From Amoebophrya sp. A120 (Eukaryota > Sar > Dinophyceae > Syndiniales > Amoebophryaceae): 64,000 nucleotides of DNA. The stretch covers positions 1,880,904-1,944,903 of the forward strand of contig CAJINV010000001.1 of assembly GCA_905178155.1 (NCBI GenBank), given 5' to 3'. The notes beneath the pieces are model-generated. The model was not told the DNA's origin. It did no database searches and worked only from the letters and a program-made list of their open reading frames with translations. How positions within the stretch are numbered: the first letter of the stretch is position 1; every line of letters starts with the position of its first letter. Shown one piece after another: positions 48,349 to 59,500 of this stretch. The position numbers and the translations under genes were made by a program.

Positions 48349-51300
48349 CTACTTCGGCATCGCACTGATCGCCTGTTTCACCTCGGCCTCCTTCGCGGGG
48401 TCCGCCAAAAACACCGAGTCTAGCCCTTCCTCGCCGGCGTATTCCTTGCAAAAGGCCACGGTGTCCTCCGCCGCAGCCGTCTCGATTGCCGCGATCTTTT
48501 TCTTTGCGTCCTCCAGGGAGATCTCCACCTTCTGCTCCCATTTTGCCTTCATTTCCTCGATGTACTGGGTGTAGACCGGTCTCATGGGGCCGTCCGGCTT
48601 GAGTCGCCGCAGAAAAGCGTCCGCCACGGGCTCGTCGGGCAGGTTGAACCAAGAACCTCGTCGGGAAGAAATTTTTTGGAGTTTAAACTTTGTGAACAAA
48701 GGCAAAAATAGATGGCTTTATCTTCTTTGATCCTCCTTTATTACACTGAAGACATTGGCGGGTAAGACAATCTTCCCAGCGGCGAGCGCATCACAAACCC
48801 AAACACCAACATGGTGCGTCAAGACATTGATTTTGCTCTTCGATAACGATATCCATACCGAATTGAAAGCATTAGCATACACTTTAGTTGTTCGGCTTTT
48901 ATGCCGTGCTGGATAAGGTTATACAGCATGCTACTGCAACCCGTGAGCTGACGGGTGAAAATTTGCATCCATCGCAGCATGCAGAGTAAAGTTACTCCGC
49001 ATGCTACGATGTACGTACTAAAGAAGAAGGATTATCTTCAGGTATTTATATATACCTCCAAGCGCCGATTTCCGCTGCTCCAACATTTCACAGAACTCCG
49101 TGACCATTACCGAATAAAGCGGATGCATGGTTTCGCCCGCTTGCAACAGGTAGGTCTTTCCAGCCTCCGCCGGTTGGATCTGGTTAGCATCTCCTCGGAC
49201 GTAAAAGAACGCGTTGACATCATCTCCAATCGAGTAGAGCTTCCCCTTCCCGCCCGCTTTGGTCACGGCATCCAGTTGTGCCGCGGATTGCACAGGAATG
49301 CCTTCGCTGAGGAACATGTAGTCTGACATCAGACGAGCAACCTGATGTGGGTTTTACAATGTTAGAGCCCGATGAACATTCCGTCTCGCGTGCGGCTCGT
49401 ACAGCGGTAAAGTTTCGTAAAAGCATCGTGGGGCAACGAACATAAAGATCATCGAGTCGTGCAGCTAATGATTATAAGTACAACCGAGACCAACACCAAC
49501 CAAAACCAAGTGCGAAACTAAAGCTACTCACTTACTGAACCGCGTCTATTTCACATGTACCTGCATCTCCACGTACGAATTCTCCTTTCCGATATGGAAA
49601 GAAAAAAGTTTATCACAGTCACGAACTTGCAGGTTTTGCATTACAAATTTTTTTAGCATCACAAGTTTTCCTTGTATTGCAGAAACACTAGGGAAATCCC
49701 CTATGAAGCTTGGCTGTCATGCATTTTTACGCATGACAGCCAATTTTGTATTGCAAAAATGCGCATGAGTGATCGTGACGAACTTTTTTTGTTTGATATC
49801 CGATCATCTTGCTGTAATACGCCTCGCCTCCGCCCACCAGATCGTGCGGACAGAATTCCAAATCTAACTCCCTATCAAAAGAAAAAAGTTCGTCACGATC
49901 ACTCATGGGCATTTTTGCAAGACAAAACTTTCTGTCATGCGTAAAAATGCATCACAGCCACACTTCATAAGGAATTTCCCTAGTGTTTCTGCAATACAAG
50001 GAGAAGCTGTGACGCAAAAAAAGTTTGTAATGCAAAAGCTGCAACTTAGTGACTGTGACAAACTTTTTTCTCTCCATACTCCCGCAATAGCTTGTACTCC
50101 TGCAGGGCTCTTCTGCGCTTCTGCAAGAGTTCCAAACATTTGAACTTCTTCTCGTAGATGTCGTTGTACCAGCTGTGGGGCATGTATCCACAAAAAAAGA
50201 CCCATGATCCCCATCTAATTTGTCATGTACAACATGTACATGGTGCATAAAGTCCAGTGTTTGTCATGTAAAAAATGGATGGCGATGGGCCATTTTTCCT
50301 GGATAGCATAGTCTCCGGGAACACCCGGGCGTCGCCGCCGGTCTTGGTGAGGTAGTAGATCATGTGCTCCACGAAGACGCCTTCATGGAAGCGTCAGGTT
50401 TGAAATCGTTAAAGTTGAAATAATTTGTAATGCATAAAATGCGACACAAAGAGTGACTCTATTGCAGAGGACCCACGTGAGGCAGGTTATAGTCCTGGCA
50501 AGGGTCAAAAGTTGGACTGCTAACTAGCATGACAGAAGGCAGCTCTTTTGCCCTAAACCGCATGACAGACTCTTTTCCAGGACCGGGAAAATTTGTCATG
50601 CACCGACAACAAACTGTAGGTCTAACCGGTATCCGTTTTATGCATGACAAGTTATTTCAACTTTGACGATTTCAAACCTGACACATCCATAGCCTTTGAA
50701 ATAGCTGTAGTACTCGTAGCTGGGGCGCTGGTAGAGAAGCTTCGTGCGCGGGTGCGACTCGTCGTGAAGCTTGAAATTCTTCATCATATCTGGTGGGTCG
50801 TATGGGGGTGTGCGGTTTTGTTTTTCAAACGGTCTTTATGTAGTTTAATTGTATCGTCACATCATGCACCTCCTTGCGAATCATGATTATGGTGTTCTGG
50901 AGCGCTTCTGTCTTGCAAGAATTACATCATCGAGTTTCAGTTTATTGTGTTTGATGTTCGAATAATTCACCTAGAAGATCTTCACATGATATACCTGATT
51001 TGACTTTCTCGTCGTATTCTTTCGACTCTGGGTCTTCCGTCGCGCAGTCCAAGTGATTGTGGTAGTAGTGATGCTTTTCCACAAACGCCTGCCAATACTG
51101 ATCGACATCGAGCCACTCCTGCGTCGAGACCGTGTTTATTGGCGGGTTGTTGTAGCTGATATACAGCGCTTTTGCGCCGTTTGCCACGATCTCCTCGGAT
51201 TTCTGCACGCTTTTGTGCGCTGCAGCCACTGCACCCTCGTAGACGGCCTGGTGTGTTTTTAAGTGTGGGGCTTTATGTACATATTTTGGCTGATAATTAT

Positions 51301-51872
51301 AATCAAAGCGTCAGCATAGAATCCTGAATGACGTTACACACCACGGTGTCATGGCTATGTAATTACAGCAGTCACTATAGCGTGCAGAATAACATTACTC
51401 GCGATGGTGTTCCTGCTGTTGTTTGTATGTTGCGTACACACAATGACAATGAGGTGTGCCTATGTTGTAGCACGGCAGGAAAGCTGACCATTATCAATCT
51501 GTATCTGTATACTTTTGTCACAAGAAGAAGAAGAACAATAAAAAGCTCATGAAACAAGAATACGTCCCAGCTCTTTGGTCTGCAGTCCTTGGCAACCGCT
51601 GTTGTGTGATCTTCGGCCAACAAGCCATCCAGCATTTTCAGCTGCTCGTCATGGTAGGCCTTCAAGTTTTGCACCAGATCCTGGTGCTGAATAGACGACG
51701 TGTATTTTGCCCAGTCGATCTTGTCAGCCGGCGTACTCGTACTGGTAGACACAACCTCGGAAGTGTGCGCATCTGCCATTTTCGCCACCCGAAAAGCAGC
51801 GACATCGGCGTCGCGGGTCGCAAACTCCTGGAGCCCGTGCCAGTTAAACCGTCTCACTCCGCGACGCAGCAT
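48349..51872 (-). CDS. Probable mitochondrial protein, possible ATP synthase subunit d-like
   Basis: Nine exons (51872-51564, 51247-50995, 50789-50692, 50378-50306, 50179-50078, 49866-49799, 49587-49561, 49341-49056, 48656-48349) total 1524 nt, giving 507 aa in frame. The N-terminus MLRRGVRRFNWHGLQEFATR is basic and amphipathic, like a mitochondrial presequence. KIDWAKYTSSIQHQDLVQNL followed by KAYHDEQLKMLD resembles the start of ATP synthase subunit d. Other stretches are Tyr/His-rich (YISYNNPPINTVSTQEWLDV, EYYSYFKGVFVEHMIYYLTK) and the C-terminus is a Lys/Glu/Ala helix (EISLEDAKKKIAAIETAAAE) ending AISAMPK. Its length far exceeds animal subunit d, but alveolate ATP synthase subunits are often enlarged. 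Four introns are GT-AG and four are introners. The gene model is firm; the function is a hypothesis. Confidence 0.75.
49588..49798 (-). mobile_element. Introner, 211 bp (family E)
   Basis: TSD ATCGGA; TIR AAAAAAAGTTCGTCACGATCA with complement; removal joins AYYSKMIG to KENSYVEMQ. It is the sister copy of 49867-50077 and separated from it by a 68-nt exon. Confidence 0.85.
49867..50077 (-). mobile_element. Introner, 211 bp (family E)
   Basis: TSD GGGAGT; TIR GAAAAAAGTTTGTCACAGTC and diverged complement; removal joins YKLLRE to LDLEFCPHD. Same length and internal text (ACACTAGGGAAAT) as its neighbour. Confidence 0.85.
50180..50305 (-). mobile_element. Introner, 126 bp (family D)
   Basis: TSD ATGC; TIR TATCCAGGAAAAATGGCCC against a TGTGGATA end; central near-palindrome ACATGTACATGGT. 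Removal joins RVFPETM to PHSWYNDIY. Confidence 0.83.
50379..50691 (-). mobile_element. Introner, 313 bp (family C)
   Basis: TSD AAGGC; TIR GAAGCGTCAGGTTTGAAATC, one base different from the copy at 3531-3843 and of identical length. Removal joins YYSYFKG to VFVEHMIYY. Confidence 0.85.
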
Positions 51873-52593
51873 GTTGGTCGTGCTGGAGCTTTTTTTCGAG
51901 AGGGACGCAGTGGTCGCAAGGATCGTCGCGCAGTGCGGTTCTGCCGTGGCTTTCGCAAAATTCGGCCGCCGAGTCGTCCGTGGGCGCTACCTGTTCTAGC
52001 AGTATAAGAGACAGTGGTACGCAGCTAGTTCTTTCGGCATCTTTTTCGCTGGCTAGACCATCGAGTTTGCCAATGGGTAAATGAGCAACAAAAGTCGTTG
52101 GAAACGGATGGTTGCTGGGAGCGGCGGAAAGAACTCTAGAATGCTTCAACGTCCACGGCCACGAGCACGGCGGGGTGCCGATGAGACAAAAAACAAGAAT
52201 CCAACGTACTCGACTCTAGGTATCCTACCTCTCAATCAAGAAAAACAAAGACAAACTGTAATGAAGCAGAACACGATGACATCTGGGAAATGCGGGGGTC
52301 TTCAGACATGGCCAAGCATTCGTGTGACAGGAGCGTACGGGCACGCGACAACGTGCACGAACGACAAGGACAACAACAATCCTGTCACTGCTGATCGTTC
52401 ATTTAACAAGAACCAAAACTTTCGAAAGTAAAACAGCTGCGTTCATGATCTGAGTCATGTTCATGCTTGTGTTCATGTTCTCAAATAAGCGAGCAGGCTT
52501 CGTCACAGGGGTGACGAAGCAGAGAGAGCCCTTCATATGGAAGGCATAGCGTAAGTAATTAGCATCTTCCTTGTCTTTCTCGATGATGTTTTG
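51873..52593. other. Intergenic region, no supported gene
   Basis: Short plus-strand frames only (for example 52081-52431). A TTCATG-rich stretch at 52445-52480 is simple sequence. Confidence 0.5.
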
Positions 52594-52992
52594 CTACCAG
52601 TGCACGCACAGCAACATCCATCCTGTCGTGCCGTAGCCAAGGCCGCGCCCGCGGGCGGTGCAAGGACGAAGCAGGAAACTAGAAGCCCGATTGAAATTAA
52701 GTCCAAAGCTCATCACTGTTATCCAGATCATGCTCCACCGAGACCAAGGTTTTCTTTTCGATCCACCTGCTCCTCTTGCCGGCCTTCCGCTTGCTTCAGC
52801 ATTTTGGAGATGACGGAAAAGTTGCGAAATCGACCGTGACGCGTCCCACGCAGTTCTGTGCATGATGAGAACTCCACTTCTTGCAATTGCGCCACGCTGA
52901 GATGAAACTCGAGGCTGTATCAGAGATTGCACCTTAATGGTACCGCGGCGTACGGGCACGCTGAAATTCCACCGCCGGCACCACCACAACAT
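52594..52992 (-). CDS. Small basic protein, possibly mitochondrial
   Basis: ATG at 52992, 132 codons, no intron needed. The N-terminal half is Arg-rich with few acids (WCRRWNFSVPVRRGTIKVQ), which suits a mitochondrial presequence. The middle is polar (QLFRHLQNAEASGRPARG), then a hydrophobic stretch near residues 85-105 (SMIWITVMSFGLNFNRASSF) could be one membrane helix. No family is recognised. It sits between two well-supported minus-strand genes, in the same orientation. It overlaps an 82-codon plus frame that I consider the shadow. A chance ORF remains possible. Confidence 0.4.
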   Translation of the reverse strand: MLWWCRRWNFSVPVRRGTIKVQSLIQPRVSSQRGAIARSGVLIMHRTAWDASRSISQLFRHLQNAEASGRPARGAGGSKRKPWSRWSMIWITVMSFGLNFNRASSFLLRPCTARGRGLGYGTTGWMLLCVHW

Positions 52993-53090
52993 GCTCGCAC
53001 CGCTATCACGAACACCAACACGACTTTCAACGTAACCTAAACCTTGCGGCCCTACCGGTCGTCATCTTTGCCGGCCTGCGCAAAATCATG

Positions 53091-54480
53091 TCACGCCTTG
53101 CCTTTTCCCACTGCCGCCGCCGCAGAGCCCGCTGGTCCATTTCCCGCCAATTTTGGAAAAGGACAGGGCATCGGCGGCCCGCGCTCGTGGTTCCATATAC
53201 ACATGGTCCGGTCCCAGCTCCCGGAGACCATCAAACCAGCTTCGAAAAGTGAGAAGTCCAGGCCGATCACAAATTCCTGGTGGTGGTCGAAGGATTGCAC
53301 GAGCTGCATGATCGACAGATCCCACATTTTCACACTCATATCGTAGCTCACTGACCCCACCAGCTGCGGCTTGTGCGGGTGGGTCTTTATTCTGCGAACC
53401 GCGAGCTGGTGCCCGAAAAGGGTCGCTAGTGGTGCGTTGTTTTTCCGCAAATCCCACACCCGGATCGTTTTGTCGATGCTACCCGTTAGAAATTGATTCT
53501 GGTCGTACTTCGACCAATCCCCAGACAGCACTTCAAACTGGTGCGCTTGGATAGCTTGCGCGGGCCTCGTGTTGGCTGGGGTTTTGAGATCGTAGATGAA
53601 GAGGCAGCCGTCGCCGCCGACGGAGGCGAACATCGTGCCATGGTGAGGGGACCAACACGCGTGGTAGCCAACAGAAGTGTGTGAGCGGTACCTGCAGTGA
53701 GGATTTTTGGTTTTCGGGTTTTCGAGCAGAATTTTTCCATTCTCGCTTCAAATTGGAAAGCTAAAAACGAGAAGGCTAGGACGAAATGGAAGTCGAAGAA
53801 TCATCAAGTAATACCTTGTCGTAACCTGTCCCGTGTTGAGGTCAAACACCGCGTTACTTTTGTCCCAGGAAGCCGTACAGAGCAGATTCCGTATGTGGCA
53901 GTTCCAGTGCACGGCGTACACCTCTTGCTCGTGGGCCCGGATGCTCAGCAACGGGCCGCGGGGCTGCTTGACGTCGAAGATCTTCAAAGTCCCGTCGCCC
54001 TGACAACTGGCAAACACGTGCTCGTTTTCCTCGGACCAGGCCACGTCGTAGACATATGCGAGTGCACAACTCACCCTCACCGTCGCGTCAGCCTTATTTG
54101 AATTTGTATAGGCATGATCAGCAATAGAAACACAAGGACCGACACGTGAATCCTGTGCATGACAAATTTATGCGCCAACTGTAGTACTGTTTGGGCTTCT
54201 AGAATTTGTTATGCAAACAGTGCTACATGGCAGCAACTGGGTTTGGGATTTTGCACGACAAACGAGAGGAATGGGGAGTTGTGCACTGTCATAAGACACC
54301 GTCCTGGGTCAAAAACTCGACCTGCGGCACCCACTGCCCGTTCTGGAAGAGAAACACCTGCGCCTTGCCGTTCCCGGTGATCCCGTAGTACTGAGCGGCG
54401 CCCATGAGCAGCAGGTCGCCGTGAAACGGCGAGAACTCCGTAGCATGGACGGCAAAGTTGCTGCTCACCCAGGACGACAT
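53091..54480 (-). CDS. PEX7: Peroxin 7, PTS2 import receptor (WD40 propeller)
   Basis: Exons 54480-54294, 54049-53815 and 53691-53091 join to 340 aa, close to the usual 318-350. PEX7 binds the N-terminal PTS2 signal of matrix enzymes in the cytosol and brings them to the peroxisome. The family start is clear (HATEFSPFHGDLLLMGAAQY, then YGITGNG), as are the first blade DGVYDVAWSEENEHVFASCQ with GDGTLKIFD, REV-type EQEVYAVHWN, SWDKSNAVFDL, HQFEVLSGDWSKYDQNQFLT, IDKTIRVWDLR, VRRIKTHPHKPQLVGSVSYD, and DHHQEFVIGLDFSL before SGSWDRTMCIW. The C-terminus adds a Pro/Gly/Ala tail of about 30 residues. One intron is an introner and the other (53692-53814) is GT-AG. Other WD40 proteins fit less well because the YDVAW-SE-NE-H and FSPFH blocks are PEX7-specific. 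Confidence 0.9.
54050..54293 (-). mobile_element. Introner, 244 bp, in PEX7
   Basis: TSD GTCT; TIR AGTGCACAACTC(A)CCC just inside TATG/CATA termini. Removal gives LTQDG-VYDVAWSEEN, which matches the conserved PEX7 text; other joins shift the frame. It contains GCATGACAAATT. Confidence 0.88.
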
Positions 54481-54520
54481 CTTCTTTGATGTGGTACCAA
54501 TAATAGCCGCCTCAGCGGGG
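54481..54520 (-). promoter_or_regulatory. PEX7 5-prime leader
   Basis: Only 40 bp separate the PEX7 ATG from the TIR element, so the element probably lies in the 5-prime UTR or promoter. No TATA box or other motif is recognised. Confidence 0.3.
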
Positions 54521-55216
54521 GTAGTGAGGTCATGGCGGCTTTTTTGTCTTCACGCCGAAAAAAGACGCGAATTCTCTGCCCACCGTGCCACCGTGAGTAA
54601 TGTCATGCAGGATGGCACGGCGGTCGCTAAAAATCCCGATCCAGAACTGGCCTCCCTTTGGTTTCGAATCGGAAAACCTTCCCCGCATGCTATGGACCCG
54701 CCAGGGCCCCCGCCAGGGTCGGCCGCTTGGGAGCCCCAAATCGGGCACATAGCATGCGGATTGGCTTTCTGCTTTTGGCGGACTTTGGTTTTTATTGTTC
54801 TTTTTTGTCAAAATGCCGCGTCTTCTGTCCTTGAGTCCGCCTCTGAAATGGCGGATTTTGGTGGCGTCTTTTGCGAGGCCCGAATGTGGGCCAAAATGAG
54901 GCCCATACTATGCGGATTCGCTGCTTTTTTCGGAGTGCTGCTTTTTGGGCATCCCTTTTAGGGCGCCCCAAATCGACGGAAACAGACGCGCCGGGCGCCT
55001 CAGAAGGGCGCCCCTTTTGCCGGCTCCCCTGCGTCGTTTCATCAAGCGGGAATCGATAGAATCCGCTCGGGCTATTTTGCCGCTAAAGCCCTGGCCGCTT
55101 GATATTTGAAAATCTTTTATGTCCAAAAACACCTCCGGCCGCTTCAAAACTGCCGGTCGTTTTGGATGAGACCTGGCAAAAAAACAGCTAGGATAGAACG
55201 TTCGTGACCTCACTAC
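54521..55216. mobile_element. 696-bp element with 12-bp perfect TIR
   Basis: Begins GTAGTGAGGTCA and ends TGACCTCACTAC, a perfect 12-bp inverted repeat. Inside, CCGCATGCTATG and CATAGCATGCGG pair across about 55 bp (54684-54760), around a run of CCAGGG. No protein coding is recognised and no TSD is evident, so it is either an old insertion or excised differently from the introners. Confidence 0.65.
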
Positions 55217-56552
55217 ATACCACACTGCTGATCAGAAGTCGCTCTGCGGAAGATGTGGTCTTCTGCTTGGAAGGATCTTCACTTGAAGATTGATTCTGAT
55301 TCAACAAATGGACGATATCACTTAGTGGATTTGTTCATGACAAAAAAAACAATCGCGGGAGACATCCAAATGGTCACGAAGAGGGCATGCATACCCATTT
55401 CGACAACCACAGACATCTTTTGTTCCGGCGGCCGCGGAAGGAATTGTGAGAAGCAATGGTAAAGATGCCAAAGAATAAAGTTATTTAAACTTAATACTCG
55501 TCAAAAGTAAGTTTGAGCTTCATTTCTATACTCGTCAAAAAATCAAGTGGCGATAAGTATTGGCACTGTGATTTTTTTTTTTCAAAATAAATCTGCTAGC
55601 GTTCAACTACATCAGTTTCTACTTTATTGATTGTTCACGAACCGACTTGAGCAGCTCCTGAGCTGCGGTTTGCAAAAAGGAATCAAATTCTGGAAGCGAC
55701 GCTGCCGTTCCTGAAAAAAGAATCACATCTTTCCGGTTCTTGTGTTTGCGGCCAACTCACGACGCTGCCGCTGCCTGGTGGAAAGCCTTTGACGGTCCTC
55801 GTCACCGCACATCCGCATGCGATTAGGTTTAGGAATATTTGAAAAACAAAAATATATCATACGGAGAAGCATGTTAGCTCTACTCATAAACGAACAGCAC
55901 CTGCGCAGAGCTATGCAGGGTCATCCGCTGCGCACCACGACCACAGTGCAGCGCAGTTGATTTCACTTCAGGGTGGATAATTCTTGAGGCAATGGCTCAA
56001 AATATCGCAACGCAACAGTCCAGCGATTTGCCTGCGTGGTCAATTTCAACTTTCTGAGAGAACTAATTTGATACGTACGGGCTACGTACAAAAGATGGGA
56101 TGCGACTTATGGAAGTCGCTGGCCTGGGTGGGGTACACCACAAGAGGCTGAATTTTCTGGGAAAAGGGCACATCAGAGAAAGAAACAGTGGCCGGAAACT
56201 GCCTGAAACAGATGAAACTCAACTGCAACAGTTAAAAATCTATGTGAGTCTGACTGTGAGAACAAAAAAATGTGTGAGTGTTTGACATCGACTTTTCAAC
56301 TGGAAAACTACGTGACTAGATCTAGCTACTCTTGTTTGAATATTTCTTCTGCATATGCATTGAAACTAGTGAGACCTTTATGAGATTCTTGGTGATATGT
56401 TTTATTCTTGGACGAGGTTCAAATTACATGGACATCCTAAATTTTTAGTGTAGTTTTACTATTTCAAAGAAAAGAAACTTACGGCTATGGTTATGAAAGA
56501 TAAAATGCTGTTTGTGACAGATTTACCTAGTCTTTTCGTGTCTAGAAGTTTT
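55217..56552. other. Intergenic region, no supported gene
   Basis: AT-rich 3-prime flank of the CheR-domain gene. A short ACTCGTCAAAA repeat occurs at about 55496 and 55533. No frame with support on either strand. Confidence 0.5.
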
Positions 56553-59500
56553 TTAGGCCCTCGACCCAGACCTTGACAGTATTTCCCGTGCATGGGCCCT
56601 GGACCCAGACGTTAGCGAGACGTGATCTTCCTGTAACTTTTCGTTCCATTGCGCGGTCAAATCCTCGTGATTCTTCATGAGCAACTTTGTCGTCGGCGAG
56701 AGCGGTCTCTCTTTCGGCGGCCGTAGCGCTTTCACTGAGTTCACGGCCGCGCCGGTAGGCAGGTCGTTTAATACACCTCCTGCCCGGTAGTTGTAGTGAC
56801 CCTCCGTGGTCTGCTGCTCTGCGAGACTCACCATGCCCACTCTTGTGGGCGTAAACGGGACGCGTGCGTACTCCACGCCGGGCGCTCGTCGGCTCATCAA
56901 GGGCGTGTTTTCCCGCGGGAACGCGGCGCCCGCGGTTTTCACCGCAGACCTTAAATCGCTCGCGACGTCGACGTGGTAGAGCCTCGAACTGGAGCTCGAC
57001 CCAAACCCCCCGGAGGGGGGCCCCGTTGTGGCGGAGCCGGCGCGCAAAGCGCTTTGCCCGGGTGTGGGCGTTCCTAAGGATGCGGTCTTCACTACGTGGG
57101 GTGGCTTGAGCGGCGAGGCACCAGCGTCGATCAGATAGGGCGATCGCTTTTTCCGTTGCTGCATCTTTTTATCTCGGCAGGGCGTGGGCGGTCTGTCCGG
57201 CCGGTGCTTGGCGGTCAGATTGTTCACGATATCCACCAACTCCTCCTCCTTCATCGGTTTGTTGGCGACATTCGGCGGCGACTGCGGACGCAAGTGGCTG
57301 ATGCCGTAGGTCTGATAGAGGTTCTTCACGTTTGAGGTCGACGGCCCTGCTGCACCTCCTGCTCCCATCGGGTTTGAACCCTGCTGCCTAGGTGTTTTGA
57401 TTAGCATCCGCGTCCTCTCGAGCTCCTCCTGATACTTCGTCGGCTGGTCATTGTCATAGGTCAAGTTCTCGGGTTGCAGTTGGTGCTGGTGCAATTCCAT
57501 TTGCTGTTTCAAAATTTCTGCATTCTTATTTTCAACAACGACCGACTGCTTTATTGGAGCCGGCTCGACGTGCGCTCGACCGGCGGAGGTTGTGACACCG
57601 AGTTTTCTCGGGTCTCGGCTCGATGGTGGTTTTCTCTCCGTGATTCCGTCTACAGTGGTAGAAGACGAAGCAATTTTCTGCAACTGCTTCTGCACCTGGT
57701 TCAGCTCGGCTTTTATTTGCTCTTTGTGGAGATTCCGGGCGGCTTCGGAGTTGTGATTTCTGTTGGAAATGACATTCGCAGAATGTGGCGACTTCGCTCC
57801 TGCGGTGTTAGCTGTGCCACCAACTCTCTCGCGCGCCTCCGCGACGGCGGAATCTCGGATTGACCTCGGAGGCTTGTTGTCAATGCGCGGCTTCACCGCA
57901 GTGTAGTCTACTTTGTTCCAGCCCATCGGCGGTCGTTCGACCGGAACCGATTTGCTACGCTCAACGAGGCTGGGTTGCTGGGTATTTTGATTTTGATGTT
58001 CCATCTTGTTCGCAACAGCTTTGTAATTTGTCACCGCCGCGGGCTGCACGGCAGCACCTAGCGACGTTGACAAGGAAGCTTTGTAGGCTGCGATGTTGCC
58101 ACCTTGTTGTGTATTGGAGGTCGAGGTGGAGGTTGGTGGCCCGGTTGGCGCCTTTGGCTTAGCGGCTGAAGTTGGTGGATTTGAAATAGACCTTGCAGGA
58201 GGAGGGGGTTGCGGCGGTGCATTGGTTATGTTCACAGGTAGTTGCTTGCTGTTTTCTGAAGCTGCTCCACCCCCATTCGACGTCCCTGCCTTGCCATTCG
58301 CCATTGGGTCGTCAATGCTCGAAACTCGTGTGGCAACCTGCAACCGGGTGTCGCTGCTCCAGGAGCCGCGCCCGCTGGTGCTGCGCCCGAAGGTTCCCCC
58401 GCCGGGCACGGAGGAGCCAGAGCCGACCTTGGCGCTCTTGCTCGAGCTTTTGTTTCTGTCACTCCCATCGTCGTCTTTATTTCTGTCTGCATCGTCCGTC
58501 CCGGAAGCTGCACTATCTTCGTCGGATTTATTTTTGCCGTTTGATGTCCCACCTCCGAGTCGGGACTCTGTCGCGCTCTTGTAGATGTTGATGGTTTTCC
58601 TCATCAGGTCTTGGGAACTCTGTCTCGAGGATTTCAGCAGGATTTCCTTTGACCTATCCAGCATCGGAATCCGGGGCCTGCCCAGCCGCGCTGCCGCCTC
58701 CTTCTGGTACCGCACCCAATCGGGCTGCTCCTGCCGATACTGCCGCAAAAAGTTTCCGTACGTACCGCACCTTAACCGCGGGTCGCTGCTGTTCGCATCC
58801 TCTTTCGGGACGAAAAACACCGGTTTTTGCAAGGGTTTTCGCACCTTCGCCGCCAGCGTCTGCATCTCCTCCGCCCGCTTGCCCGTGACGTCCCCAGAGC
58901 CGAAGCTCACGGCGACGGATTGACTTCTTTTGTTCATCCCGTTAGAAGTATTTCTCATCGGGGATAAAGAAGAACTCGTCCTGGTGTCGTCGTCCAGAGA
59001 GGACGTTATCGAGTTTCTCATTGGGGTCGCGGGCCTACTATTTGCCGTTCCACCGGGCACTGGCGTCCCGCTCCTCCTGTACACTTCCATCTCATGCTTT
59101 TGCTTCGCGATCCTCGCCTCGTCTTCTGCCGTTCCCAACGACTGCGCGCGTTTCCCAAAGGTCCCGCGATCTGACTCCCCGGAGGATCCCGCGGACGTGG
59201 AACCGGAGAAGAAACCGCGGTCCTCGTTGTCGTTGCCAGTTCCCGAATGATCTGGCCCGATCGGATACTCCAGCGTCCGATCATTCACGACCTTCTTTTT
59301 GTTCTTGATGGCGTTCAAGGCCGCGCCGGTCGCGGAGGACAAGGTCTTGCTCATCTCGCGGACGTCGTCCAGCCTGGAAGCTTCCTGCAACGCGCTTGGG
59401 TAAAAAGCCGTGGGGTCGCCCAACTCTTGCCGGATTTTCGTTTTCTGACTCGCGCTCATCTTCTGGTACACCCCGGGAATCTGGTCCTGGCTCATGGCGT

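Noticed and set aside
3885-54290. CRISPR-like array from repeated GCATGACAAAT motifs
   Set aside because: Motifs are dispersed over 50 kb, not regularly spaced, and belong to TIR inserts.
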